The notes: a model not told the origin generated them from the sequence alone. DNA of 8,241 bases from an uncultured Phenylobacterium sp. (GCA_945952355.1 CAMFIW010000094.1:1-8241); one strand, 5' to 3'. Counted from the first letter of the stretch, positions 1 to 6,451 are shown. Numbers and translations are program-made.

Positions 1-77
1 CTCCAGGCCAGGCTCGCCGGGGCGAGCAGGCCCAGACCCGCTGCGATAAGGGCCGAGCGACGATGAAGGCGATGCAT
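1..77 (-). CDS. N-terminal fragment of an exported protein (cut by window edge)
   Basis: Reading leftwards from an ATG at 77, 25 codons run off the window edge without a stop. The product begins MHRLHRRSALIAAGLGLLA and continues into PASLAW. This is a textbook signal peptide: basic n-region, hydrophobic core and an S-L-A cleavage site after about residue 24. The twin arginine at residues 6-7 followed by S-A-L would permit Tat export, but Sec is equally possible. A CGGAG Shine-Dalgarno sits 7 nt before the ATG, and a GCTAGG -10-like element lies 27 nt upstream of it. The gene follows the DUF2059-like gene on the same strand after a 90-nt gap, so it may have its own promoter or be the second gene of that unit. 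Nothing of the mature protein is visible, so no function is proposed. Confidence 0.62.
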   Translation of the reverse strand, partial: MHRLHRRSALIAAGLGLLAPASLAW

Positions 78-103
78 GGGACGACTCCGATTGGCCGTCG
101 AAG

Positions 104-109
104 CCTAGC
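104..109 (-). promoter_or_regulatory. Possible -10 element (GCTAGG) for the left-edge gene
   Basis: On the minus strand GCTAGGCTTC lies 27 nt before the ATG at 77. It matches the GCTA core of the Caulobacter housekeeping -10 (GCTANAWC) but not the rest, and no convincing -35 is seen. Position and core only. Confidence 0.3.
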
Positions 110-167
110 GCCTCGCCGTCGCCAGCGGGGCGTACATTTCGACTCAAAATGCTGTCCGGCGCCGCGC

Positions 168-785
168 CTAGTGCGCCTGGATCTGCCGGCGCGCCCGCTC
201 TCCGGCCTCCGCCTTCTCGCCGAACCGCCGCATCATGCCGGGGACCAGGATGACGATCGCATCGCTCGTCACCGGCTCCAGCAGCCGCTCCATCTGGCTC
301 ATCTTAGACAAGAAGGTCTTCCCGTCCGGTTGGGCCAGCACATGCCGATAGGCGCCCTCAAGTTCGGGCGACGGGCTCACGCCGGGCTCCTTTCGCGCGC
401 TGGCCGCCATCACCCGCGCCATGGAATCTCCGGCCGGCCCGCGGAACAGTTCGATCCCCGCCCGCAATTCCGCGATCGTCATCTGCTTGGCGATCTCGTG
501 GCCCATCAGCGCTGCGAATTGTGGCAGGTCGGCGTTGAACTCCTCCTTCGCCGCGTCGGCCATGTAGGTGCTCCACTCCGGCCGCTGGGGGACATCCTTG
601 AACATCGTCGTCGCCGACATGTTGCCGGCGACCAGCTCTTCAAGCGGCAGCGCCGTCAGCACCCTCTGCGCGATCTCTCGCCCGAGCGCGTCGGCCTCGG
701 CCGTCTGTGCGTGCGCCACCGGCGCCAGAGCCACGCCGGCCACGCAAGCCAGCATCGCCAGTCGCATTCGACCACGCTTGATCAT
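168..785 (-). CDS. Exported DUF2059-like protein
   Basis: The protein has 205 residues when started at the ATG at 785, which is preceded by a GGGGA Shine-Dalgarno. The longer open frame from 917 adds an Arg/Gly-rich stretch in front of the signal peptide and is not credible. Residues 1-26 are a Sec signal peptide with cleavage at A-H-A before Q27, so the mature protein should be periplasmic. Residues about 84-125 follow the DUF2059 pattern: an LPQFAALMGHEIAKQMT helix, then ELRAGIELFRGPAGDSMARV, which resembles the family signature of a helix ending in F-x-x-P-x-G. A second, weaker copy may lie at about 145-165 (HVLAQPDGKTFLSKM). DUF2059 proteins are small, helical, exported and of unknown biochemical role. 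The gene is divergent from the crotonase operon. Family assignment is from pattern recognition only. Confidence 0.72.
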   Translation of the reverse strand: MIKRGRMRLAMLACVAGVALAPVAHAQTAEADALGREIAQRVLTALPLEELVAGNMSATTMFKDVPQRPEWSTYMADAAKEEFNADLPQFAALMGHEIAKQMTIAELRAGIELFRGPAGDSMARVMAASARKEPGVSPSPELEGAYRHVLAQPDGKTFLSKMSQMERLLEPVTSDAIVILVPGMMRRFGEKAEAGERARRQIQAH

Positions 786-821
786 GAAGTCCCCGCCTTC
801 GCCGCCACGCGCCGAACCCGC

Positions 822-829
822 GCTACAAC
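822..829 (+). promoter_or_regulatory. Candidate -10 (GCTACAAC) for the crotonase/P450 operon
   Basis: GCTACAAC fits every position of the published Caulobacter sigma-70 -10 consensus GCTANAWC. The nearest -35 resemblance, TTCGCCG at 798-804, is poor and 17 nt away, longer than the usual 10-14. If real, transcription would start near 836 and leave a leader of about 107 nt before the crotonase ATG at 943. The element overlaps the dyad at 827-843. Confidence 0.4.
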
Positions 830-843
830 CTAGAGCATAGGTT
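827..843. promoter_or_regulatory. Perfect dyad AACCTA-N5-TAGGTT, candidate operator
   Basis: AACCTA (827-832) and TAGGTT (838-843) are exact inverted copies around the spacer GAGCA, in one of the few AT-richer spots of the divergent spacer 786-942. It begins 42 nt upstream of the minus-strand ATG (785), overlaps the candidate plus-strand -10 and would cover the expected start site. A repressor dimer bound here could silence the crotonase/P450 operon and perhaps the divergent gene too. No regulator gene is visible in the window, so the binding protein is unknown. Confidence 0.42.
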
Positions 844-942
844 CCCGTAGGCGTGCGCGTCCACCGGCACTTGCCTGCCCCACGGTCACCCATCGCCAAA
901 TCCCGGCAAAAGCCCAAGTCCGCAAAGATCAGGGAGGCGCGG

Positions 943-1809
943 ATGTCCTACGAGACCCTGCTCTACGAGCACGAGGGACCGATCCTGACGATCACCCTCA
1001 ATCGTCCCGAAAAGCTCAACGCCTACACCGCCACCATGGGCCGCGAACTGGAGGACGCCTTCCGCCGCGCCGACATGGACGACGATGTCCGCGTGGTGAT
1101 CGTCACCGGCGCCGGCCGCGGCTTCTGCGGTGGGGCCGACATCTCCGCCGGCGCCGACGCCTTCAACACCTCGGCCGAAGGCTCCGTCGCCTTCGCCGAC
1201 AACGCCACCCGCGATCGGCCCCGCGGCCAGGGCGGCGGTTTCGTCGAGGCCATCTATTCCTGCCGCAAGCCCTCCATCGCCGCCCTCAATGGCGCCGCCG
1301 TGGGGGTCGGCATCACGCTCACCCTACCGATGGACATCCGCCTGTCGGTCCCGGGCGCCAAGATCGGCTTCGTCTTCGCCCGCCGCGGCCTGGTGCCGGA
1401 GGCCGGCAGCGCATGGTTCCTGCCAAGGCTCGTGGGCCTGCCCCAGGCCCTGCGCTGGTGCCTGTCGGGCCGGCTGATCAGCGCCGAGGAGGCGATGGCC
1501 GGCGGGTTGATCTCCGAGATCGTCGCGCCCGAGGCCCTGCTGGCCCGCGCCCGCGAGATCGCGCTGGAGATCGCCGAGAACACCGCCCCCATCTCGATCG
1601 CCCTCACCCGCCAGATGCTCTGGCGTTTCGCTGGCGAACCGGACCCCACCAGCCTGCTCAAGATCGACGGCGGCTTCGCCTTCGAGCTTGGCCAAGGCCC
1701 CGATGTCCGCGAAGGCGTCGCCGCCTTCCTCGAGAAGCGGCCGCCGCAATTCTCGGGCAAGGTCTCGACCGACATGCCGTCCAACTATCCGTGGTGGAAC
1801 CAAGCGTGA
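943..1809 (+). CDS. Crotonase-superfamily enoyl-CoA hydratase/isomerase
   Basis: The 288-residue protein has the normal length for a crotonase, which acts on acyl-CoA thioesters, typically hydrating or isomerising enoyl-CoA in beta-oxidation-like catabolism. The ATG at 943 follows an AGGGAGG Shine-Dalgarno (931-937); the in-frame ATG at 853 adds an implausible basic leader. The two oxyanion-hole segments are clear: GRGFCGGAD (58-66) and ALNGAAVGVG (114-123). The acidic residue of the FGQPE motif of classical hydratases aligns with a phenylalanine (145), while a glutamate is present in VPEAGS (E153), the spot used by PaaG-type isomerases. Hydratase activity should therefore not be assumed. The C-terminus ends in a DMPSNYPWW segment seen in one crotonase subgroup. 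The P450 follows after 60 nt with no terminator, suggesting a shared transcript for breakdown of a terpenoid, steroid or similar substrate (inference). Confidence 0.9.
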   Translation: MSYETLLYEHEGPILTITLNRPEKLNAYTATMGRELEDAFRRADMDDDVRVVIVTGAGRGFCGGADISAGADAFNTSAEGSVAFADNATRDRPRGQGGGFVEAIYSCRKPSIAALNGAAVGVGITLTLPMDIRLSVPGAKIGFVFARRGLVPEAGSAWFLPRLVGLPQALRWCLSGRLISAEEAMAGGLISEIVAPEALLARAREIALEIAENTAPISIALTRQMLWRFAGEPDPTSLLKIDGGFAFELGQGPDVREGVAAFLEKRPPQFSGKVSTDMPSNYPWWNQA

Positions 1810-1869
1810 CAGCCTGAAGTGGCCGCCGGTTCGGGCGACCGTCACGCGTGAAAGAAAAAAGGGTGCGCT

Positions 1870-3075
1870 ATGAAGATCGACCTGCTGTCGCCCGAGACCT
1901 TCGCCGCCGGCCAGCCGCACGACCAGTACCAGTGGCTGCGCGAGCACTCGCCGGTCCACTGGCACGAGGAGCCCGCCGGCCGCGGCTCTTGGGCCGTGAC
2001 GCGTTATGAGGACGTCTGGACCGTCGACCGCGACTTCCAGGCCTTCTCGTCCGAGCCCACCATCATGATCCCTGACGCCGGCCCCGAGGCCTCGGGCGCC
2101 TTCGGGCCCTACAAGATGATGCTGATGATGGATCCGCCGGACCACACGGCGTTCCGCAAGCTGATCCGCTCGGAGTTCACCCTGCCCTCGGCCAAGCTGC
2201 GCGAGGAGCGCATCAAGGCGCTGGCCCGCCAGATCGTCGACGCCGTGATCGAGAAGGGCGAATGCGACTTCGTCCACGACGTCGCCGGCGAGATGCCCTC
2301 CTGCGTCAGCGCCGAGGGGATGGGCCTGCCGCTCGACGACGGGCGCGAGCTCTACAAGCTCACCGAGATCATCCACACCGCGCCCGAGGCCCTGCCCCCC
2401 GGCTCCGGCGGCCAGGCGGTCGCCAAGATGTTCGAGTACGGCTCCAAGGTGATCGCCGAGAAGCGGGCGCGGCCCTCGGACGACCTCGCCTCCAAGCTGC
2501 TCGCCTGCGAAGTCGATGGGCGCAAGCTCGACGACATGGAGTTCCTGCTGTTCTTCCTGCTGCTGGTCGACGCCGGCGGCGACACCACCCGCAACTTGCT
2601 GTCCGGCGGCCTGCTGGCCCTGATGGAGCACCCGGACCAATTCGCCTGGCTGAAGGCCGACCTCGACGCCCGTCTGCCCGCCGCCCGCGAGGAGTTGCTG
2701 CGCTGGACGAGCCCGGTCATCTACATGCGCCGCACGGCCAAGCACGACGTCGAGCTCGGCGGCGCCAGGATCCGCGAAGGCGACAAGGTGGTCATGTACT
2801 TCGGCGCCGCCAACCGCGACCCGGCCAAGTTCGACCGTCCGGAGGTCCTCGACCTCGCCCGCGCGCCCAACGATCACATCGCCTTCGGGACCGGCCCGCA
2901 CGGCTGCCTCGGCCAGCACATCGCCCGCATCGAGATCGACGCCATGCTGGTGGAAGTCCTGAGCCGAATGGACCGCTTCGAGCTGCCTTCGGCGCCGGAA
3001 TGGCTGCCCAGCAACTTCATCTCCGGCCCCAAGGCCATGCCGCTGAAGTTCCGGCCTGGGCCACGCCTGGGGTAA
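1870..3075 (+). CDS. Cytochrome P450, soluble bacterial type
   Basis: The 401-residue protein is a complete class I bacterial P450, without a membrane anchor or fused reductase. Landmarks in order: the helix-C region DPPDHTAFRKLIR (88-100, with H92 and R96 near the haem propionates); the I-helix oxygen-activation motif AGGDTT (235-240); the ExxR salt bridge E275-x-x-R278; and the haem loop FGTGPHGCLG (339-348) with C346 as the thiolate ligand. All invariant residues are present, so it should be active. It would hydroxylate a hydrophobic substrate with electrons from a ferredoxin and ferredoxin reductase, neither of which is in this window. The segment SPVIYMRRTAKHDVEL recalls the CYP125/CYP124/CYP142 group that attacks steroid and isoprenoid side chains, but that is only a resemblance. 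A modest AGGG ribosome site lies 7 nt before the ATG. It is probably cotranscribed with the crotonase. Confidence 0.95.
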   Translation: MKIDLLSPETFAAGQPHDQYQWLREHSPVHWHEEPAGRGSWAVTRYEDVWTVDRDFQAFSSEPTIMIPDAGPEASGAFGPYKMMLMMDPPDHTAFRKLIRSEFTLPSAKLREERIKALARQIVDAVIEKGECDFVHDVAGEMPSCVSAEGMGLPLDDGRELYKLTEIIHTAPEALPPGSGGQAVAKMFEYGSKVIAEKRARPSDDLASKLLACEVDGRKLDDMEFLLFFLLLVDAGGDTTRNLLSGGLLALMEHPDQFAWLKADLDARLPAAREELLRWTSPVIYMRRTAKHDVELGGARIREGDKVVMYFGAANRDPAKFDRPEVLDLARAPNDHIAFGTGPHGCLGQHIARIEIDAMLVEVLSRMDRFELPSAPEWLPSNFISGPKAMPLKFRPGPRLG

Positions 3076-3085
3076 AGTCCTGGGC

Positions 3086-3199
3086 TGTCAACCCGGTTTC
3101 CGCGAAGCGAAAGACCGGGACCCATGAGCACCGATCTATCCTGTACGCCCGCGCGTATGGGTCTCGGACAAGCCACTCGCGCGGCTCTCCGAGATGACA
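3086..3199. repeat. Composite palindromic (REP/MITE-like) element between convergent genes
   Basis: The whole 148-nt gap between the P450 and the beta-helix gene is dominated by nested inverted repeats bounded by TGTCA (3086-3090) and TGACA (3195-3199). Hairpin I spans 3092-3119: CCCGGTTT pairs with AAGACCGGG (one G-T), with an inner CGC/GCG around GAA. Arms GACCCAT (3119-3125) and ATGGGTC (3157-3163) enclose a small TACGC/GCGTA hairpin (3144-3157). Hairpin III pairs TCTCGGA (3162-3168) with TCCGAGA (3188-3194), extended by AGCC/GGCT. The TGTCA-CCCGG...TGACA layout resembles dispersed intergenic palindromes of Caulobacterales, which I recall but cannot search. There is no U-run, so it is not a classical terminator, although it may stop or stabilise both transcripts. 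Confidence 0.62.
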
Positions 3200-3223
3200 C
3201 TCCTTGATGCGCTGTCAGCAGAC

Positions 3224-4351
3224 CTACTTCTTGAACTTCGCCGCCAGATTCCGGTCGCCGGACAGCGTCTCGTTGCCTTTGTCCTTGTTCGCCCCGCCGG
3301 ACTTGTCGTCGATGAGGTTCAGCCGGTTGCCGGTCATCACCGCGCCCGTCACCCCGTCGCGCAGCAATATCCCGGGCGCCTGTTTGGGTTCGTCGCCGGT
3401 GCGCAGCATGGTGTTCCCCTCGATGGTCACACCCTTGGTGTTCCACAGCGCGATGCCCTGCAGATTGGCCAGCAGGAAGGTGTTGTTCGAGATCACCGCG
3501 TCGGTGAAGGGCGCGCTGTCCGAGCCCTGGAACCACATGCCCAGGATCGACTTGCCGTCGGCCTGCTCGAACTTGTTGCCGGTCACCACCACACGCGCGT
3601 TCGGCTCCGGCTGGCCCTTGTTCGACCACAGGGCCAGGAAGTCGGCATGGTCGCCCACCGGCGTCTGGCCCCATCGCCACGGGTGGGCATCGTGCAGCCA
3701 GTTGCCGTCGATCGTCAGGTCGCTCACCTGGGCGCCCACGATCGCGGTCGTACGCATGTCGTGGATGTCGTTCTTGCGCAAGGTCACCTTGCTCGACTTG
3801 TTCATGAGCACGCCACGATGAAACCGCGCGACCTCGCTGTCGGACAGGGTGATGTCCTGCGAGCCCTGGATGCAGACCCCGCGGCCCGTGGGCAGGCCGA
3901 TCACGTTGCCGGTGTTGTCGCCCTGGGTCGCGGTCTCAGGCACGCCGGTGACGGCGCCGCCTCCGATGATCTTCAGGCCGCTCAAAGTCACGTCGCGCGC
4001 GCCGTCGACCGACACCACGCAGGAGAACGAGGCGGAACGCGCGTCGGGGGTGTAGTCCACGCGGACGTCCTTGATCGTCACCCCAGCGCCCCCGACCTTC
4101 AGGGTCCGGAACACGGCCGGTTTCGCGGGATCGGCCGAGACCAGGGTCAGGGGCGACGTGCAGCCGCCCCCTTCCACCGACACATCGCCGAACTCTCCCT
4201 CGGCGAGGGTGATCGTCCGACCGCACTTGCCCGCGGCCAGGACGCCGGGCAGGTCCGCCGGTTTCACCGGCCCGCCCGCGGGCGGTGTCGCCGCCCCGCA
4301 GGCGGTAGCGAGCAGCAGCGGCGCGCAGAGCGCAATCGCCTGGAGCTTCAT
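3224..4351 (-). CDS. Right-handed parallel beta-helix protein, probable lipoprotein
   Basis: The protein has 375 residues, started at the ATG at 4351, which has a strong GGGAGGG ribosome site just upstream. The N-terminus is a short hydrophobic signal ending in LLATAC, with C18 a plausible lipid-modified cysteine; the -3 residue is A rather than the usual L, so plain secretion is the alternative. From about residue 80 to 345 the sequence is built of repeating beta-helix coils with small-residue turns and an asparagine at a recurrent place: N194, N217, N259, N290, N313 and N342, mostly in T/E/D-G-N. This resembles the asparagine ladder of PbH1/pectate-lyase-fold proteins. Such folds bind or cleave polysaccharides at the cell surface. 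The stretch HPWRWGQTPVGDHADF (223-238) is the likeliest functional surface, but I see no recognised lyase signature and assign no enzyme activity. Confidence 0.85.
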   Translation of the reverse strand: MKLQAIALCAPLLLATACGAATPPAGGPVKPADLPGVLAAGKCGRTITLAEGEFGDVSVEGGGCTSPLTLVSADPAKPAVFRTLKVGGAGVTIKDVRVDYTPDARSASFSCVVSVDGARDVTLSGLKIIGGGAVTGVPETATQGDNTGNVIGLPTGRGVCIQGSQDITLSDSEVARFHRGVLMNKSSKVTLRKNDIHDMRTTAIVGAQVSDLTIDGNWLHDAHPWRWGQTPVGDHADFLALWSNKGQPEPNARVVVTGNKFEQADGKSILGMWFQGSDSAPFTDAVISNNTFLLANLQGIALWNTKGVTIEGNTMLRTGDEPKQAPGILLRDGVTGAVMTGNRLNLIDDKSGGANKDKGNETLSGDRNLAAKFKK

Positions 4352-4386
4352 GGTCCCTCCCGGACAGACAGTCGGCCATTCGACCT

Positions 4387-4392
4387 CTTAGC
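4387..4392 (-). promoter_or_regulatory. Possible -10 (GCTAAG) for the beta-helix gene
   Basis: On the minus strand GCTAAGAG lies 35 nt before the ATG at 4351, a normal distance for a short leader. It shares the GCTA core of the Caulobacter -10 consensus. No clear -35 was found. Confidence 0.3.
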
Positions 4393-4425
4393 CGATCCGC
4401 CGGCCGCCCACAGCCTGGGACGCCC

Positions 4426-4463
4426 GTGAGGCGACAATGGGGTCAGGCCGGTTCGCCTCACCC
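4426..4463. other. Overlapping inverted repeats in the 260-nt divergent spacer
   Basis: The gene-free spacer 4352-4611 separates the beta-helix gene from the M20 peptidase. In it GTGAGGCGA (4426-4434) is exactly complementary to TCGCCTCAC (4453-4461) across an 18-nt loop. Within that loop GGGTCAGGC (4440-4448) can instead pair with GCCTCACCC (4455-4463), one mismatch and a 6-nt loop. The two foldings share the same 3' arm and exclude each other. A CTTTTT run follows at 4471-4476, too far for a classical terminator. It may be an operator, a leader structure of the peptidase mRNA or a decayed repeat. Apart from the possible -10 at 4387-4392, I see nothing else convincing in the spacer. Confidence 0.45.
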
Positions 4464-4611
4464 AATCCCTGTCTTTTTCCGCAAGGGCGGAGAGGCCCGC
4501 AGGGGGAGGACGGAGAGAACAGTTCGTCGTGGATGGCCCAGAACGCCTTCCGCCTTTTCCGCTCGTCGAATCCCCGCCACTGTCACGCCACCGACATCGA
4601 AGGGCTTCCGC

Positions 4612-6048
4612 ATGATCTTCCGCACCGCCGCCGCCCTGGGCGCGCTCATCGTCGCCGCCACCGCCGCCGCACCTCAGGCTTGGGCCGCCGCCGCCGCGCC
4701 CGCCTCGCCCCTGCCGCCGCAGGCCGACCAGCAGCTCGCGCGGGACATCCTTGCCGAACTCGTGGGGATCGACACCGTCCACCGTTCCGGAACCATCAAG
4801 GCGGCCGAGGCGATCCAGGCGCGGCTAAAGGCGGCCGGCTTCGCCGACGGCGACATCAACCTGCTGACCATCCCCGAGCATCCGACCCAGGCCCAGCTCG
4901 TCGTGCGGATGAAGGCCAAGGCTCCGAAGGCCAAGCCGATCCTCTGGATTTGCCACCTCGATGTCGTCGAGGCCAAGCGGGAGGACTGGACGGTCGATCC
5001 CTTCACCCTCACCGAGAAAGACGGGTGGTTTTACGGCCGCGGCTCTCAGGACATGAAGAGCGAGGACGCCGCCGTGCTCGAATCGCTGATCCGCCTCAAG
5101 CGCGAAGGATTCGTCCCCGATCGCGACCTGATCGTCGCCTTCACCTCCGACGAGGAGAGCGGCGACGCCAACGGCCCGGACTGGCTCATCCGAAACCATC
5201 GCGACCTGATCGACGCCGGGTTGGTGATCAATCCCGACGCAGGCGGCGGCTCGATCAAGGATGGCAAACGCCTAGCCTACGGTATCCAGACCAGCGAGAA
5301 GGTCTATGTCACCTTCCGCGCCGAGGCGACGGACAAGGGCGGCCACTCCTCCGTACCGGAGCCGAACAACCCGATCTATCGCCTTGCCGAGGCGCTCGGA
5401 AAGGTGGCGGCATACAAGTTCCCGGTTGAGACCACGCCCACCACCCGCGGCTGGTTCGCCGCCCAGTCGGCCTATGCCGAAGGCCAGGAAGCCGCCGACA
5501 TGCTGGCCATGTCGAAGGAACCCACCGACCTGGCCGCCGCCGAGCGCCTCTCTCAGCGGCCCAGCACCGCGCCGCGCCTACGCACCACCTGCGTGGCCAC
5601 CGAGATCGCCGGAGGCCACGCCGAAAACGCCCTGCCCCAACGCGCCTATGCTTCCATCCAATGCCGAATGATCCCGCTCGACACGGAAGCCGGCGTCAAG
5701 GCGCAACTTGAGAAGGCGATCGCCGATCCGCAGGTGAAGCTCACCACCATCGCCCCGGCCACGCCCGCTCCGGACTCACCGCCCGACCCGGCCCTGTTCG
5801 CCCGCATCGCCAAGGTCGTCGCCTCGGAATGGCCCGGCGTGAAGGTGATCCCACACATGGACCTGGGCGCCTCGGACTCGATCTTCACCCGCGCCGCTGG
5901 GATTCCGAGCTACGGCCTCTCCGCCGTCTGGGGCGACGTCGACGACAATCGCGCCCATGGCCGCGACGAGCGCATCCGGGTCGACCGCTACTACGAGGGT
6001 GTCGAGTTCGCCTATCGCATCATGAAAGAGCTCGGCCGAGGCAAGTAG
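4612..6048 (+). CDS. Exported M20/M25/M40-family metallopeptidase
   Basis: The protein has 478 residues, started at the ATG at 4612 with GAAGGG about 7 nt upstream. The longer in-frame start at 4426 would put 62 basic, unconserved residues before an obvious signal peptide. Residues 1-27 are a Sec signal peptide ending W-A-A, so it acts in the periplasm. The M20 di-zinc site is complete: H115-L-D117 in WICHLDVVE; bridging D147 in GRGSQDMKS; the base and ligand pair E181-E182 in TSDEESG; D209 in NPDAGGG; and H449 in AHGRDERI near the C-terminus. GGHSSVPEPNNP (243-254) is the usual start of the lid/dimerisation domain. M20 enzymes hydrolyse dipeptides, N-acyl amino acids or similar amides, so a role in peptide scavenging is likely; the substrate cannot be read from the sequence. 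No terminator is evident downstream. Confidence 0.93.
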   Translation: MIFRTAAALGALIVAATAAAPQAWAAAAAPASPLPPQADQQLARDILAELVGIDTVHRSGTIKAAEAIQARLKAAGFADGDINLLTIPEHPTQAQLVVRMKAKAPKAKPILWICHLDVVEAKREDWTVDPFTLTEKDGWFYGRGSQDMKSEDAAVLESLIRLKREGFVPDRDLIVAFTSDEESGDANGPDWLIRNHRDLIDAGLVINPDAGGGSIKDGKRLAYGIQTSEKVYVTFRAEATDKGGHSSVPEPNNPIYRLAEALGKVAAYKFPVETTPTTRGWFAAQSAYAEGQEAADMLAMSKEPTDLAAAERLSQRPSTAPRLRTTCVATEIAGGHAENALPQRAYASIQCRMIPLDTEAGVKAQLEKAIADPQVKLTTIAPATPAPDSPPDPALFARIAKVVASEWPGVKVIPHMDLGASDSIFTRAAGIPSYGLSAVWGDVDDNRAHGRDERIRVDRYYEGVEFAYRIMKELGRGK

Positions 6049-6097
6049 ACCCTCCGTCCACCTCCGAACATCGCCCGCGCCAGACTCGAAATCCCCT

Positions 6098-6103
6098 GCT
6101 AGC
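6098..6103 (+). promoter_or_regulatory. Possible -10 (GCTAGC) for the small exported protein
   Basis: GCTAGCTTGG lies 38 nt before the ATG at 6142, giving a leader of about 32 nt. It has the GCTA core and resembles the element at 104-109 (GCTAGGCTT). No good -35 is visible. It supports separate transcription from the upstream M20 gene, 93 nt away. Confidence 0.35.
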
Positions 6104-6141
6104 TTGGGCGTGGGGGGATGAACAACAGGAGGGAGACGACC

Positions 6142-6357
6142 ATGAAACTGGTCACAGTCGGGCTCGGCGCCATCTGCGCACTGGCCCTTTCGGCGGGCAT
6201 GGCGGCGGCGGAAATGCAGCCCATTCCGAACCCGCCCGAAAAGCCCAAGGCCGCGGCCCACAAGCACAAGGCCAAGCACCACAAGGCCAAGCCCGCCGCC
6301 GAGAAGCCAGCGGCGGACAAGCCGGCCGAAAAGGCGGCGGAACCCGCCAAGAAGTAG
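6142..6357 (+). CDS. Small exported Lys/His/Ala/Pro-rich protein
   Basis: The protein has 71 residues. The ATG at 6142 is favoured over 6118 because AGGAGGGAG (6127-6135) lies directly upstream and the signal peptide then begins MKLVTVGLGA. Cleavage is expected after A23, leaving 48 residues of low complexity: 12 lysines, 4 histidines clustered at 40-47 (AHKHKAKHHKAK), then a degenerate KPAAE/KPAAD/KPAEK/EPAKK repeat. It should be disordered and strongly basic in the periplasm. Its composition recalls acid-shock Asr-type proteins and histone-H1-like tails, but this is compositional resemblance, not homology. Metal binding by the His cluster or contact with the anionic envelope are possible roles. 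The frame ends with tandem stops TAG TGA. Codon use matches the neighbours. Confidence 0.72.
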   Translation: MKLVTVGLGAICALALSAGMAAAEMQPIPNPPEKPKAAAHKHKAKHHKAKPAAEKPAADKPAEKAAEPAKK

Positions 6358-6428
6358 TGACGTTCCGGCGGGCTGGGTCACGGCCCGGCTCGCCGGTCCC
6401 GATCGACAGGTTCGATCCAGATGCAAGA

Positions 6429-6451
6429 AAGGCGGCCCCAAGGACCGCCTT
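6429..6451. terminator. Rho-independent terminator-like hairpin
   Basis: AAGGCGG (6429-6435) pairs perfectly with CCGCCTT (6445-6451) around a 9-nt loop. Read on the minus strand the stem is followed by TCTTGCAT, a better though short U-rich tail than on the plus strand. It could end the small-protein transcript at 6357 or stop leftward transcription from the ABM side. Confidence 0.5.

Noticed and set aside
853..942. Upstream start for the crotonase
   Set aside because: It adds 30 basic, Pro-rich residues not seen in crotonases, whereas the ATG at 943 has a strong ribosome site and begins at the first family strand.
1324..2919. Long minus-strand open frame (531 codons) opposite the crotonase and P450
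   Set aside because: It is the antisense of two well-supported genes. Its product is a Gly/Ala/Asp/Leu-rich string with no domain pattern, as expected when GC-rich codons are read in the opposite frame.
3194..4429. Long plus-strand open frame (411 codons) opposite the beta-helix gene
   Set aside because: Antisense shadow with His/Arg/Gln-rich composition, no ribosome site and no family resemblance; the minus strand has signal peptide, ribosome site and repeats.
4426..4611. Upstream start for the M20 peptidase
   Set aside because: It would bury an evident signal peptide behind 62 Arg-rich residues, and the segment contains the inverted repeats instead of coding-like sequence.
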